Assembly: GCA_937995875.1 (NCBI GenBank)
Contig: CALKIW010000043.1
Coordinates: forward strand, 1-5,416
Length of the DNA: 5,416 nucleotides
Source: an uncultured Bacteroidales bacterium
Lineage (GTDB): Bacteria; Bacteroidota; Bacteroidia; Bacteroidales; Bacteroidaceae
Reading direction: 5' to 3'
Shown one piece after another: positions 1 to 5,416 of this stretch. The position numbers and the translations under genes were made by a program. Each line of letters begins with the position of its first letter. The first letter of the stretch is position 1. The notes under the pieces were generated by a model. It had not been told where the DNA came from. It did no database searches and saw nothing but the letters and a program-made list of their open reading frames with translations.

Positions 1-318
1 CATCAGAAGCACGAGACCGATCGGGAAATCTATCGTTCGCTCTACGCGTTGGAATATCTGCGACATAAATTTGTGGCAGAAGTCTCCCACCCCATCATTT
101 CCAAACTCACAGCTTCGTGGGCTTTGCGGTGGCAACAGCGCATGAACGGTTATCATCCCTATGCCAAACTGGATGGCAAACTTACATGGACAGAGCCTTC
201 ATGGCAGCTCTATGTAAAGGCCGACAACATCACCTGTCATCGCTATTACGACTTGGGAGCTGTGCGCCAACCCGGCATTTGGATCATGGCCGGTGGAAAT
301 ATTAAATTCAACTTTTAG
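1..318 (+). CDS. TonB-dependent outer-membrane receptor, C-terminal fragment
   Basis: This is the last 105 codons of a gene that begins before the window; the frame is open from base 1 and stops at TAG 316-318. What is visible is alternating polar and hydrophobic beta-strand sequence (for example HKFVAEVSHPIISKLTASW, then WQLYVKADNITCHRYY) and a terminal strand GIWIMAGGNIKFNF ending in phenylalanine, the usual C-terminal signal of outer-membrane beta-barrels. The stretch YYDLGAVRQPG followed by W is typical of the last two strands of BtuB/FepA-type TonB-dependent receptors in Bacteroidetes. Such proteins import cobalamin, siderophores or other large ligands across the outer membrane using TonB energy. 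The plug domain and TonB box lie outside the window, so the substrate cannot be named. It converges on dnaA and shares the hairpin at 337-376 with it. A TTG at 49 could be mistaken for a start but is an internal codon. Confidence 0.85.
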   Translation, partial: HQKHETDREIYRSLYALEYLRHKFVAEVSHPIISKLTASWALRWQQRMNGYHPYAKLDGKLTWTEPSWQLYVKADNITCHRYYDLGAVRQPGIWIMAGGNIKFNF

Positions 319-336
319 TCCACAACCATTTAAAAT

Positions 337-376
337 AAGACAAGGTCTTGCTCGTTCATAAGCAAGACCTTGTCTT
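337..376. terminator. Bidirectional intrinsic terminator between the receptor gene and dnaA
   Basis: A 16-bp perfect stem (337-352 with 361-376, arm AAGACAAGGTCTTGCT) encloses an 8-base loop, CGTTCATA. It begins 19 bases after the receptor stop codon and about 80 bases after the dnaA stop on the other strand. On the plus strand the stem is followed by TTCATTCT, and on the minus strand by ATTTTAAATGG, so both tails are only moderately T-rich. Its place between two convergent genes supports use in both directions. Confidence 0.8.
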
Positions 377-454
377 TCATTCTCCTTAACCAGAAATATA
401 CAGCAGTGTTAATGATTACCGGCAAAGACTGATTGTACCTCTGACGTATGCCGA

Positions 455-1867
455 TTACTGCTTCTTCAGTTTAAAAGACGTCTCTATACTGCTGACATCT
501 GCGCTGAATTGTTTGTCTACCAGCAACCGTTTCTCCACCTGAGCACAACTGTGCAATACAGTGGAATGGTCTCTGTTGCCCACCAACTTACCAATTCGGC
601 TGGCCGGCATCTTGGTGTATTTTTGTGCCAGATACATGGAAACCTGACGTGCTCTCACATAATTCTGCTTGCGACTTTTCGAATTGACTTGGGTTGGTGT
701 CACGTTAAAATGCACACAAACCTTGTCCAGTATATCGTCAATGGTCAATGGCTCGTCGTCTACTTTTACCGCCCTCTTGATAACCCGCTCTGCCAATCGG
801 ATATCTATATCGCAATTATAGACAATGGAATAGGCCATCAGAGAGTTGATTACTCCTTGTAAATCTCTGACACTTCCGCTGGCGGTTTCGGCAATATACT
901 GTACAACGTCGCCCGGAATCTTCAGTCCGTCACGCCGAATCTTGCTTTCAAGAATATCCACACATAGTTGTGTGTTGGGCTTTTCCAATTCTGCAATCAA
1001 GCCACATGAGAAACGTGTAAGCAGACGATCGGGCATTCCTTTCAAGTCGATCGGTGGACGATCGGAGGCTAAGATAATGCGCTTGCCATTGCGGAACAAG
1101 TGGTTAAAAATGTGAAAGAACGTTGCCTGCGTCTTCACGGCACTCACCCACTCCTGAATATCATCTACAATAAGCATATCTATCGTTTGATAGAAGCCTA
1201 TAAAGTCGTTCAACTTATTCTGCAAAACGGCATTGGTATATTGCACCTGAAAGAGGCGTGCACTGATATAGAGCACCCGCTTCTGCGGATACAGTTGCTT
1301 AGTTTTTGCACCAATAGCATTAATAAGGTGGGTCTTTCCACATCCCGACGGCCCGTAAATGAACATGGGGTTAAACTGCATCGTGTTGGGATGTTCTGCT
1401 ATAGACATACCGACAGAGCGTGGTAGCTTGTTGCTGTCTCCTTCAATATAGTTTGCGAAGGTCAGATGTGGATTCAGTTGAGAATCTATTTGTTGTGGCA
1501 GGGCAGCATCAAGAATTGTAGGACTTTGATTTGCTCCGGTACGTGGTTTAGGCTTCTCTATTCCGTCAGCCTGTTCACCCTCGATGTCTTGAGAGATGTT
1601 GTGTTCCTTATCAGTCACAACCCGATACAGCAAACCAACTCCCGTTCCAAAACAATGGTGTAGCACTTTGCCCAATAAATCCACAAAGTTCTCCTCCAAA
1701 TACTCATACACGAAAGGGCTGGGTACTTGTACAAGAACCATCTTGCGAGCTTCATCGAAGTTCTCAAAGACGATTGGCTTAAACCAAGTGGTATATATTT
1801 GCTCAGTGACATTCTTGCGAATGAGCGCAAGCGCATTGTCCCAACGAGCATCAGGACTTACATTCAT
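455..1867 (-). CDS. dnaA: Chromosomal replication initiator protein DnaA
   Basis: DnaA is the cytoplasmic AAA+ ATPase that binds 9-mer boxes at oriC, melts the origin and recruits helicase. With the start at 1867 the product is 470 residues, a normal length. Domain I is about residues 1-85 (YTTWFKPI is typical), followed by a polar linker to about 135. The AAA+ core has Walker A GPSGCGKT at 172-179, Walker B MLIVDDIQ at 231-238, sensor I IILASDRPP at 264-272, an arginine-finger region RLLTRF at 281-286, and sensor II GSVRDLQGVI at 331-340. Domain IV carries the DNA-binding signature GNRDHSTVLHSC at 430-441. The frame stays open to an ATG at 1957, but the 30 extra residues do not look like DnaA and that ATG lies inside the -33 promoter element. 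The ATG at 1867, giving MNVSPDARWDNALALI, fits the family start. There is no Shine-Dalgarno, as is usual in Bacteroidetes. The gene looks intact. Confidence 0.97.
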   Translation of the reverse strand: MNVSPDARWDNALALIRKNVTEQIYTTWFKPIVFENFDEARKMVLVQVPSPFVYEYLEENFVDLLGKVLHHCFGTGVGLLYRVVTDKEHNISQDIEGEQADGIEKPKPRTGANQSPTILDAALPQQIDSQLNPHLTFANYIEGDSNKLPRSVGMSIAEHPNTMQFNPMFIYGPSGCGKTHLINAIGAKTKQLYPQKRVLYISARLFQVQYTNAVLQNKLNDFIGFYQTIDMLIVDDIQEWVSAVKTQATFFHIFNHLFRNGKRIILASDRPPIDLKGMPDRLLTRFSCGLIAELEKPNTQLCVDILESKIRRDGLKIPGDVVQYIAETASGSVRDLQGVINSLMAYSIVYNCDIDIRLAERVIKRAVKVDDEPLTIDDILDKVCVHFNVTPTQVNSKSRKQNYVRARQVSMYLAQKYTKMPASRIGKLVGNRDHSTVLHSCAQVEKRLLVDKQFSADVSSIETSFKLKKQ

Positions 1868-1926
1868 TAGCAATGTGATTATGGCTTTTGGCCGGTATAA
1901 ACGATTCTTAGTCTTTATTGCATCTG

Positions 1927-1958
1927 CAAATTTAGCAAAGTTTTCTCTTATTGGCAAA
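1927..1958 (-). promoter_or_regulatory. dnaA promoter, Bacteroidetes sigma-factor type
   Basis: On the minus strand, TTTG (1958-1955) is followed after 20 bases by TAAATTTG (1934-1927). This is a full match to the Bacteroidetes promoter consensus TTTG, about 19-21 bp, TAnnTTTG. Transcription should begin near 1920, leaving a leader of about 50 bases before the dnaA ATG at 1867. This placement decides the dnaA start codon. No DnaA box overlaps it, so autoregulation is not shown by the sequence. Confidence 0.7.
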
Positions 1959-2077
1959 TCATCCTAATCATCCATATCAAGGGCGATTGAGTGTAACTCG
2001 TTAATGCTCGGTTGATTAGGGGTATTTTATGGAAATAGTTAAAAAAACTCAACTTGAGACTATCTAATATCTTGTAA

Positions 2078-2182
2078 ATGAACAACATGTTTTCGTTTGC
2101 AGAAGAACAAAACAAAATATGTGAAACATTGTATATAAATGAGGAGGCTCCAGCTGTAGAAAAGTCTACCGATGTTTTCTAA
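2078..2182 (+). CDS. Possible 34-residue peptide or remnant of a small gene
   Basis: An ATG at 2078, directly after an in-frame TAA, opens 34 codons starting MNNMFSFAEEQNKICETLY and ending EKSTDVF, a mixed, protein-like composition. After the TAA at 2180 the same frame stays open for another 56 codons to a TAA at 2351-2353. That second part is rich in cysteine (YCLDPSNCP, then DNCL, VCMFC and NCL). The two parts could be one small gene broken by a nonsense mutation, or chance. I found no promoter matching the consensus and no ribosome binding site, and I do not recognise the sequence. A second frame starting at ATG 2172 gives the signal-like peptide MFSKVVKRVILLFILFLN and then stops. The evidence for expression is weak. 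Confidence 0.2.
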   Translation: MNNMFSFAEEQNKICETLYINEEAPAVEKSTDVF

Positions 2183-2421
2183 AGTCGTGAAACGTGTAAT
2201 CTTATTATTTATACTGTTTTTAAATTAAACTACTGCCTTGATCCCTCAAATTGTCCTCTCCTTAAAGAAGACCAGCCCGACAACTGTTTATCTAAGCCGT
2301 ACCCCAACCAAGTATGTATGTTCTGTCTTGGATTTAGGAAAAACTGTCTGTAAATAATTTGAACAACTTGTACGGCAGTAATAAATCTATATTCCATGCT
2401 TATGTTTACTCCGTCAAGATG

Positions 2422-2452
2422 ACGATATTTGTAAATTTAAAATATCGTTTTT
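2422..2452 (+). terminator. AT-rich hairpin with T tail, possible plus-strand terminator
   Basis: ACGATATTT (2422-2430) pairs perfectly with AAATATCGT (2440-2448) around a 9-base loop, GTAAATTTA, and is followed by TTTT and a little later TTTTTG. The shape is that of an intrinsic terminator for rightward transcription, though the stem has only two G-C pairs. It sits about 70 bases after the end of the possible Cys-rich frame and 19 bases before the left inverted repeat of the element at 2471-3183. Confidence 0.35.
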
Positions 2453-2470
2453 AAGTTTTTGTTTCAACAA

Positions 2471-2497
2471 CATCCAGCGCAAAAAGGACTATGTTTT
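2471..2497 (+). repeat. Left terminal inverted repeat
   Basis: Left arm of the pair described for the element: CATCCAGCGCAAAAAGG, then A, CTAT, G, TTTT. It matches the right arm at 25 of 27 positions, with mismatches at the 18th and 23rd bases. Confidence 0.7.
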
Positions 2498-2646
2498 AGC
2501 CTTAAAAGCCATTCGACGATCCCACAAAATTTCCGTTCCATGTGTACGATTATACTGCCTTAAGCTTCATCACAGTATGGTTAAGCTTTAAACGCATTCC
2601 GAAAGAAGTTTAACCAGCCTACCGATAAGCGGCTCAGTAGAAAAAA

Positions 2647-2655
2647 TGTGGATAT
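2647..2655 (-). other. DnaA-box-like site, one mismatch
   Basis: TGTGGATAT, which is ATATCCACA on the minus strand, differs from the consensus box TTATCCACA only at the first base. It is followed at once by an AT-only stretch, ATATATTTTT. A second one-mismatch site, TTATGCACT, lies at 2783-2791. Two scattered weak sites are not enough to define an origin, and a site of the same form (954-962) occurs inside dnaA itself. Confidence 0.25.
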
Positions 2656-2713
2656 ATATTTTTGTAATTGAGATAAACCCATTAGTACAATAAATAGTCA
2701 TAGATTTATTTTT

Positions 2714-2768
2714 GGAGGAAATCACCATGCACTACGTAGGGACAAACGGGACGTGTGGCGCCTCGTGA
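2714..2768 (+). other. Strong Shine-Dalgarno followed by a 13-codon frame
   Basis: GGAGG (2714-2718) stands 8 bases before ATG 2727, which opens MHYVGTNGTCGAS and stops at TGA 2766-2768. Strong Shine-Dalgarno sequences are uncommon in Bacteroidetes, which makes the pairing noticeable. A promoter-like TATTTTTG (2707-2714) overlaps the GGAGG, so both could not serve the same transcript. It lies inside the inverted-repeat-bounded element. Chance is the likelier explanation; a leader peptide is the alternative. Confidence 0.15.
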
Positions 2769-3060
2769 TAGCAACAGTGTGTTTATGCACTTTTGAGAGG
2801 TATCTTGAAAATGTCTGCTTAGCCCGAACGCTGTTTTTAAAAAATAGAAATGGTCAAATATATGAACAAATGGTCCTCTCAAATTCGCTCATTTAAAAAT
2901 AAGTTTGCCTTCGTTTGAAATACGCAAAAATTGCGACGGTTTATAAATGCTTGACCGTCAGAGACTTTTCAAAAACGCCCCAAATTCTTCTATTTTACCG
3001 CCTGCGATTGAGTATCGAACGGCACGATGAAAAGGACGTAACCGCAGTGTGATTGAGGCT

Positions 3061-3101
3061 CTTTCTCACTGCCGATAAGGCCTAACCATGCTGTGAGAAG
3101 G
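3061..3101. repeat. Imperfect hairpin inside the element
   Basis: CTTTCTCAC (3061-3069) pairs with GTGAGAAGG (3093-3101) over nine positions with one G-T pair and a 23-base loop. A competing stem, GCAGTG (3044-3049) with CACTGC (3067-3072), shares the left arm. Subterminal hairpins of this kind are common in MITE-like elements, but no function is shown. Confidence 0.4.
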
Positions 3102-3156
3102 GCTCTATCGCAGCAGCCTTACGATTTCTGAGATTGCATAATCTAATTTCGACGAA

Positions 3157-3183
3157 AAAAGATAGCCCTTTTTGCGCTGGATG
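3157..3183 (-). repeat. Right terminal inverted repeat
   Basis: Right arm of the element, complementary to 2471-2497 at 25 of 27 positions, the outer 17 being perfect (CCTTTTTGCGCTGGATG at 3167-3183 on the plus strand). Confidence 0.7.
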
Positions 3184-3210
3184 ACTCGAAAATAATCATC
3201 AAAAAACGGT

Positions 3211-3316
3211 AAGAATATTTTATAAAGTGAAGAATATAAATTAAAGTGAAGAGGGAGGAGAAAAGAACAAAGAATATAAATTAGAATGTAGAGGGAAGAA
3301 TGAAGAGTGAAGAATT
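3211..3316. repeat. C-depleted purine-rich tract with a 40-bp-period direct repeat
   Basis: The 106-base tract has a single C on the plus strand (3268). It contains two 30-base copies starting 40 bases apart: 3231-3260 and 3271-3300 agree at 25 of 30 positions, including AGAATATAAATTA in both. A weaker third relative, AAGAATATTTTATAAAGTGA, lies at 3211-3230. The tract ends with GAAGAATGAAGAGTGAAGAA-like sequence of low complexity. Similar GAAGAGTGAAGAA-rich tracts are, from general knowledge, common between genes in Prevotella and Bacteroides; their role is not established. Confidence 0.7.
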
Positions 3317-3612
3317 CCTACGTCGAATCTTCCTATTTTCAATCCCGTTTGCGGTTACACGGTTGCCACAATCGTAGGACGTACGGTGTTTCCAAAAAGA
3401 AAATGCCTACTGAGCCTTTATCTCCCCAGTAAACATCAACTGAACCCGATAAGTCTTTATCATACTGCCATTAGATACCTAATCACACACAACAATATCA
3501 CGGCCTCAACAGGTTCTTATTTAAAAGTGCTGGCAACCAGCCTGTTACAAACTTCCACATATTTGGCGTATTTCGGACGGAAACAAGATTGTTTGAAAAT
3601 AATCGAAGTATC

Positions 3613-3638
3613 GTAAGCATCCAATATTGGATGCTTAC
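3613..3638. repeat. Perfect 26-bp palindrome
   Basis: GTAAGCATCCAAT is followed directly by its reverse complement, ATTGGATGCTTAC, giving 13 bp of symmetry with no spacer. As RNA it would fold into a stem of at least 10 bp with a small AATATT loop. The plus side is followed by TTTGAACC and the minus side by GATACTTCG, so neither strand has a good T tract. It may be a dyad protein-binding site or a weak bidirectional terminator. Confidence 0.65.
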
Positions 3639-3646
3639 TTTGAACC

Positions 3647-3685
3647 AAAAGAAATATGCGAAAGACGACTCCGACCCTCGCATAT
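3647..3685 (-). terminator. Likely intrinsic terminator of the minus-strand secreted-protein gene
   Basis: On the minus strand ATATGCGA (3685-3678) and TCGCATAT (3661-3654) form an 8-bp perfect stem around a 16-base loop, followed by TTCTTTT (3653-3647). It begins 46 bases beyond the stop codon at 3732, a normal distance. The stem is short and the loop long, so termination may be partial; the palindrome at 3613-3638 could serve as a backup. Confidence 0.5.
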
Positions 3686-3731
3686 AACCTATTAACATTA
3701 CAAAAAAACAAACTTTTTTGTATTCTCTTCC

Positions 3732-5186
3732 TTATTTTATAGGATGTCGCTCTGTATCATATCCTACTGACATGACGTATCTTTGTCCGTTAGGGCTCTT
3801 GTGCAGGTCGCAATGAGTAAGCACTTTCTTTCCATTGTTTATGGTTATGAGGTCTACAGGCATCTGATACATTATTATTTTGTACGGATAGACCTTCTCT
3901 TTAAGTACCTCCCAGTTGCTTGCAAGATAAACCACTTCTACAAACTCATCACCTCTATCCGCAGCTAACTGACGTCCAGCAGCATCACCTTTCGCCTTTA
4001 TGTCAGCCGAAACGCTGACGCCTTTAGGCATAGGCACGCTCTCAATGAAGTTTACGCGCACGGCGTCGCACAGATTAGCAACAGCGTCTGACTTCGACCA
4101 GCGATTGTAGAGCATCGTTGCCTTTCTCATTTTAGGGTCTGTATTCTTTTTTGCTGCCCAGTCATCATGCTGCACGAGTATCTCTGTGTAGAGTTCGGTA
4201 CCCATAAAACAGTTTCTCACTCGTAACGACGGGTCCTTCTCATAGGCAGGATCGTTAGCCTCAACTTTACTCAGACAGTCAATAACACAATCGGCAATGA
4301 GATCTATGTCGACAATCATGCTTGCCATAGTAAGCATGATTCCTTCACGCTCAAAACGAATGTAATTATATCGCGGGCAAGGAAGCACGATTTCATTTTT
4401 TGAATCGAAAATGCCATTTTGGTCGTCATCGGCTTTTATAATCACACCATTTTGTATAATCGGAGAATTGTATGCCAGCAGCTTTGCAAGACTATAGACT
4501 CCCGCCTTGCTGTTTGGATCGGCGAAGAACTGTGCTGCGTAAACATAACGGAACGTATCATCACGATAGATACCCATTTTCTCACCAGTCGGAGTAACCA
4601 ATTCGGAGTTGTCAGTATCGTTGTAGACCATGGGCTTAAAGATTGTTGATTGCTTCAAACCCGAACCAAGTACCTGCTGAATCATTTCGTTGAGGAATCT
4701 GCAGCTATTGCAGAGTTGTCGCCTAACCCATACATCACCGGATATTTGTAGTAAGGCTGCAACGGGAAATATAAAGGATCAAGATGTTCATAGGCTCCTC
4801 GTATCTGTGCAAAGGAGCGGGTCTGACCTTCCCCAACTTTGCTGTTGGAGGCATCAGGGTCGGCAGCTTTAGCCGCTGCAGAGGGTTTAAAGTTATGTTT
4901 ATAAAGTGTTTTTAGCTTTACTCCATCACCGGATGAGTCATCTGTATCAAGTACATCATCATCTGTCAGACTTACTCCTGTAACATCAGAGGCGGTTTCC
5001 GTGACAACTTTTTTTCACTTTTCCCATCGCCTTATCAGACGCGTTATCAACGGATTTCTTAACAGTTTTCTCTACGTCCTTCTTTACTTTTTTGAGAATA
5101 TTGCCAAATTGAGCTTCAGCAGGCATACTGAAAGCAAATACGAGTGCAAATGCTACTGTAAATGCAATGAATCTTTTGTTTTTCAT
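3732..5186 (-). pseudogene. Secreted protein of unknown function, split by two compensating frameshifts
   Basis: I do not recognise the family. Reading from ATG 5186, residues 1-25 form a signal peptide (MKNKRF, a hydrophobic core, then SMPAEA before QFG, a likely signal peptidase I site), so the product is periplasmic or exported. A Lys-rich helical stretch follows (NILKKVKKDVEKTVKKSV). At a run of seven T on the plus strand (5009-5015) the frame is lost and stops at 4988-4986. Removing one A restores it through an acidic segment (SLTDDDVLDTDD) and an aromatic one (YFPLQPYYKYPVMYG). Near 4694-4695 one missing base shifts it again, to TGA 4684-4682. The last 317 codons run open from ATG 4685 to TAA 3732, with ADDDQNGIFD near full-length residues 252-261, which resembles a calcium-binding loop. 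The two indels cancel: 1455 bases give 484 codons plus stop. The even, protein-like composition in all three pieces suggests recent mutation or sequence error. The ATG at 4685 is then internal, not a true start. Confidence 0.75.
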
Positions 5187-5309
5187 AAATTTGTGTTTAT
5201 AATGGATTAAAATTATTATTTTGTAGTGCTCAAGAGTAATCGTTTATTAATGGTTTTTCATGTATGAAATTGTAACTTATCATGTACGCTAAGTTATAAA
5301 ACATCGAAC

Positions 5310-5363
5310 AGCATATCAGATATGACAAATTTATAAAGCATATCAAATATGACATATATATAA
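5310..5363. repeat. Two tandem 27-bp direct repeats upstream of the secreted-protein gene
   Basis: Copies 5310-5336 and 5337-5363, each beginning AGCATATCA and ending TATAA, agree at 24 of 27 positions. The first contains TAAATTTG on the minus strand (5333-5326), a full match to the Bacteroidetes -7 box, but no -33 TTTG lies at the right distance, and the leader would be about 130 bases. They could be operator-like sites for the gene starting at 5186 or for a gene beyond the window. A 7-bp inverted repeat, TAACTTA (5273-5279) with TAAGTTA (5290-5296), lies between them and that gene. Confidence 0.6.
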
Positions 5364-5416
5364 ATAATATATAGTAAAATCCTTTTTTTATATGAACATT
5401 TCCACTCTATTAAGAA

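Larger units (their letters stand above)
1959..2470. other. AT-rich intergenic region upstream of dnaA
   Basis: I see no convincing gene in these 512 bases. The supportable contents are listed separately: a weak small reading frame (2078-2182, with an in-frame continuation to 2353) and a hairpin with a T tail (2422-2452). No tRNA or other known RNA fold, and no DnaA-box cluster, was recognised. The stretch may hold an untranslated RNA read rightward, since the hairpin would terminate a plus-strand transcript, but no good promoter for it was found. Confidence 0.5.
2471..3183. mobile_element. Putative 713-bp transposable-element remnant or MITE-like element
   Basis: The segment is bounded by inverted repeats: CATCCAGCGCAAAAAGG at 2471-2487 and its exact complement at 3167-3183. 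The match runs on inward to 27 bp with two mismatches (2471-2497 against 3157-3183). A 17-bp perfect match at this distance is not expected by chance in 5.4 kb and is the layout of terminal inverted repeats. The interior has no open frame of useful size, so it would be either non-autonomous or the decayed remains of an insertion sequence. It also carries small hairpins at 2923-2935, 2935-2959 and 3061-3101. No target-site duplication is visible in the bases directly outside the repeats (left TTTCAACAA, right ACTCGAAAA), so it may be old or the true ends may differ. The family is not identified. Confidence 0.45.
3184..3731. other. Intergenic region between the element and the minus-strand secreted-protein gene
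   Basis: No convincing gene is present in these 548 bases. They hold the C-depleted repeat tract (3211-3316), the 26-bp palindrome (3613-3638) and the terminator hairpin (3647-3685), each listed separately. Overlapping open frames of 64-76 codons exist on both strands between 3386 and 3711. None has a recognisable domain, a signal peptide or a start signal, and they compete for the same bases, so they are not called as genes. No known RNA was recognised. Confidence 0.5.

Noticed and set aside
1868..1957. A 30-residue N-terminal extension of DnaA from ATG 1957
   Set aside because: It overlaps the promoter elements, and its sequence is unlike DnaA domain I, which begins naturally at the ATG at 1867.
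509..1967. Several plus-strand and alternate-frame openings of 65-123 codons opposite dnaA
   Set aside because: They are shadows of the dnaA coding sequence and have no independent support.
2855..2883. Minus-strand promoter-like pair TTTG (2883-2880) and TATATTTG (2862-2855)
   Set aside because: The spacing is 17 bp, shorter than the usual 19-21, and no gene lies downstream on that strand before dnaA's own promoter.
3470..3481. ATTAGATACC, identical to a conserved 16S rRNA segment
   Set aside because: The flanking bases do not match 16S rRNA, so it is a short chance identity.
3386..3616. A 76-codon plus-strand frame starting MFPKRKCLL
   Set aside because: No recognisable domain, start signal or promoter; two minus-strand frames of 64-66 codons compete over the same bases (3498-3711). 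All look like chance openings in a stop-poor stretch.
3700..3721. ACAAAAAA and TTTTTTGT inverted repeat just after the secreted-protein stop
   Set aside because: The stem is almost only A-T pairs and would be too weak to terminate; the hairpin at 3654-3685 is the better candidate.
4986..5186. A separate 66-residue small secreted protein
   Set aside because: Its reading frame continues coherently into the next piece after removing one A, and the repaired total length is an exact multiple of three ending at the downstream stop.

Overview
The window looks like chromosome of a Bacteroidetes bacterium, most likely Prevotella or a close relative. The grounds are the DnaA sequence, an outer-membrane TonB-dependent receptor tail, a promoter of the Bacteroidetes type (TTTG, about 20 bp, TAnnTTTG) before dnaA, A/T-rich start regions without Shine-Dalgarno sequences, and AT-rich intergenic DNA with purine-biased repeats. 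The genus is an inference from memory of these families, not from a search.

Layout. Positions 1-318 (+) are the last 105 codons of a TonB-dependent receptor. A 16-bp perfect hairpin (337-376) lies between it and the convergent dnaA gene (455-1867, -) and probably ends transcription from both sides. dnaA is intact and has all the expected replication-initiator motifs. Its promoter at 1927-1958 rules out the longer open frame that would start at 1957.

Positions 1868-3731 hold no convincing gene, which is very long for a bacterial chromosome. The stretch contains the dnaA promoter, a possibly decayed small Cys-rich reading frame (2078-2353) followed by a terminator-like hairpin (2422-2452), a 713-bp segment bounded by 27-bp imperfect terminal inverted repeats (2471-3183) that resembles a dead or non-autonomous transposable element, a cytosine-depleted tract with a 40-bp-period repeat (3211-3316), a perfect 26-bp palindrome (3613-3638), and a likely minus-strand terminator (3647-3685). 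Only two weak DnaA-box-like sites were found, so the sequence alone does not establish an origin here.

Positions 3732-5186 (-) encode one secreted or periplasmic protein of unknown function. It is split across three frames by two indels that cancel (one extra A in a run of seven, one missing base near a CC). Repaired, it is exactly 484 codons plus stop. Either it is a recent pseudogene or the sequence has two small errors. Upstream (5187-5416) is AT-rich DNA with two tandem 27-bp repeats.

The genes do not form an obvious functional unit. No defence system, CRISPR array, tRNA or rRNA is visible. The most unusual parts are the inverted-repeat-bounded element beside dnaA and the doubly frameshifted secreted gene.
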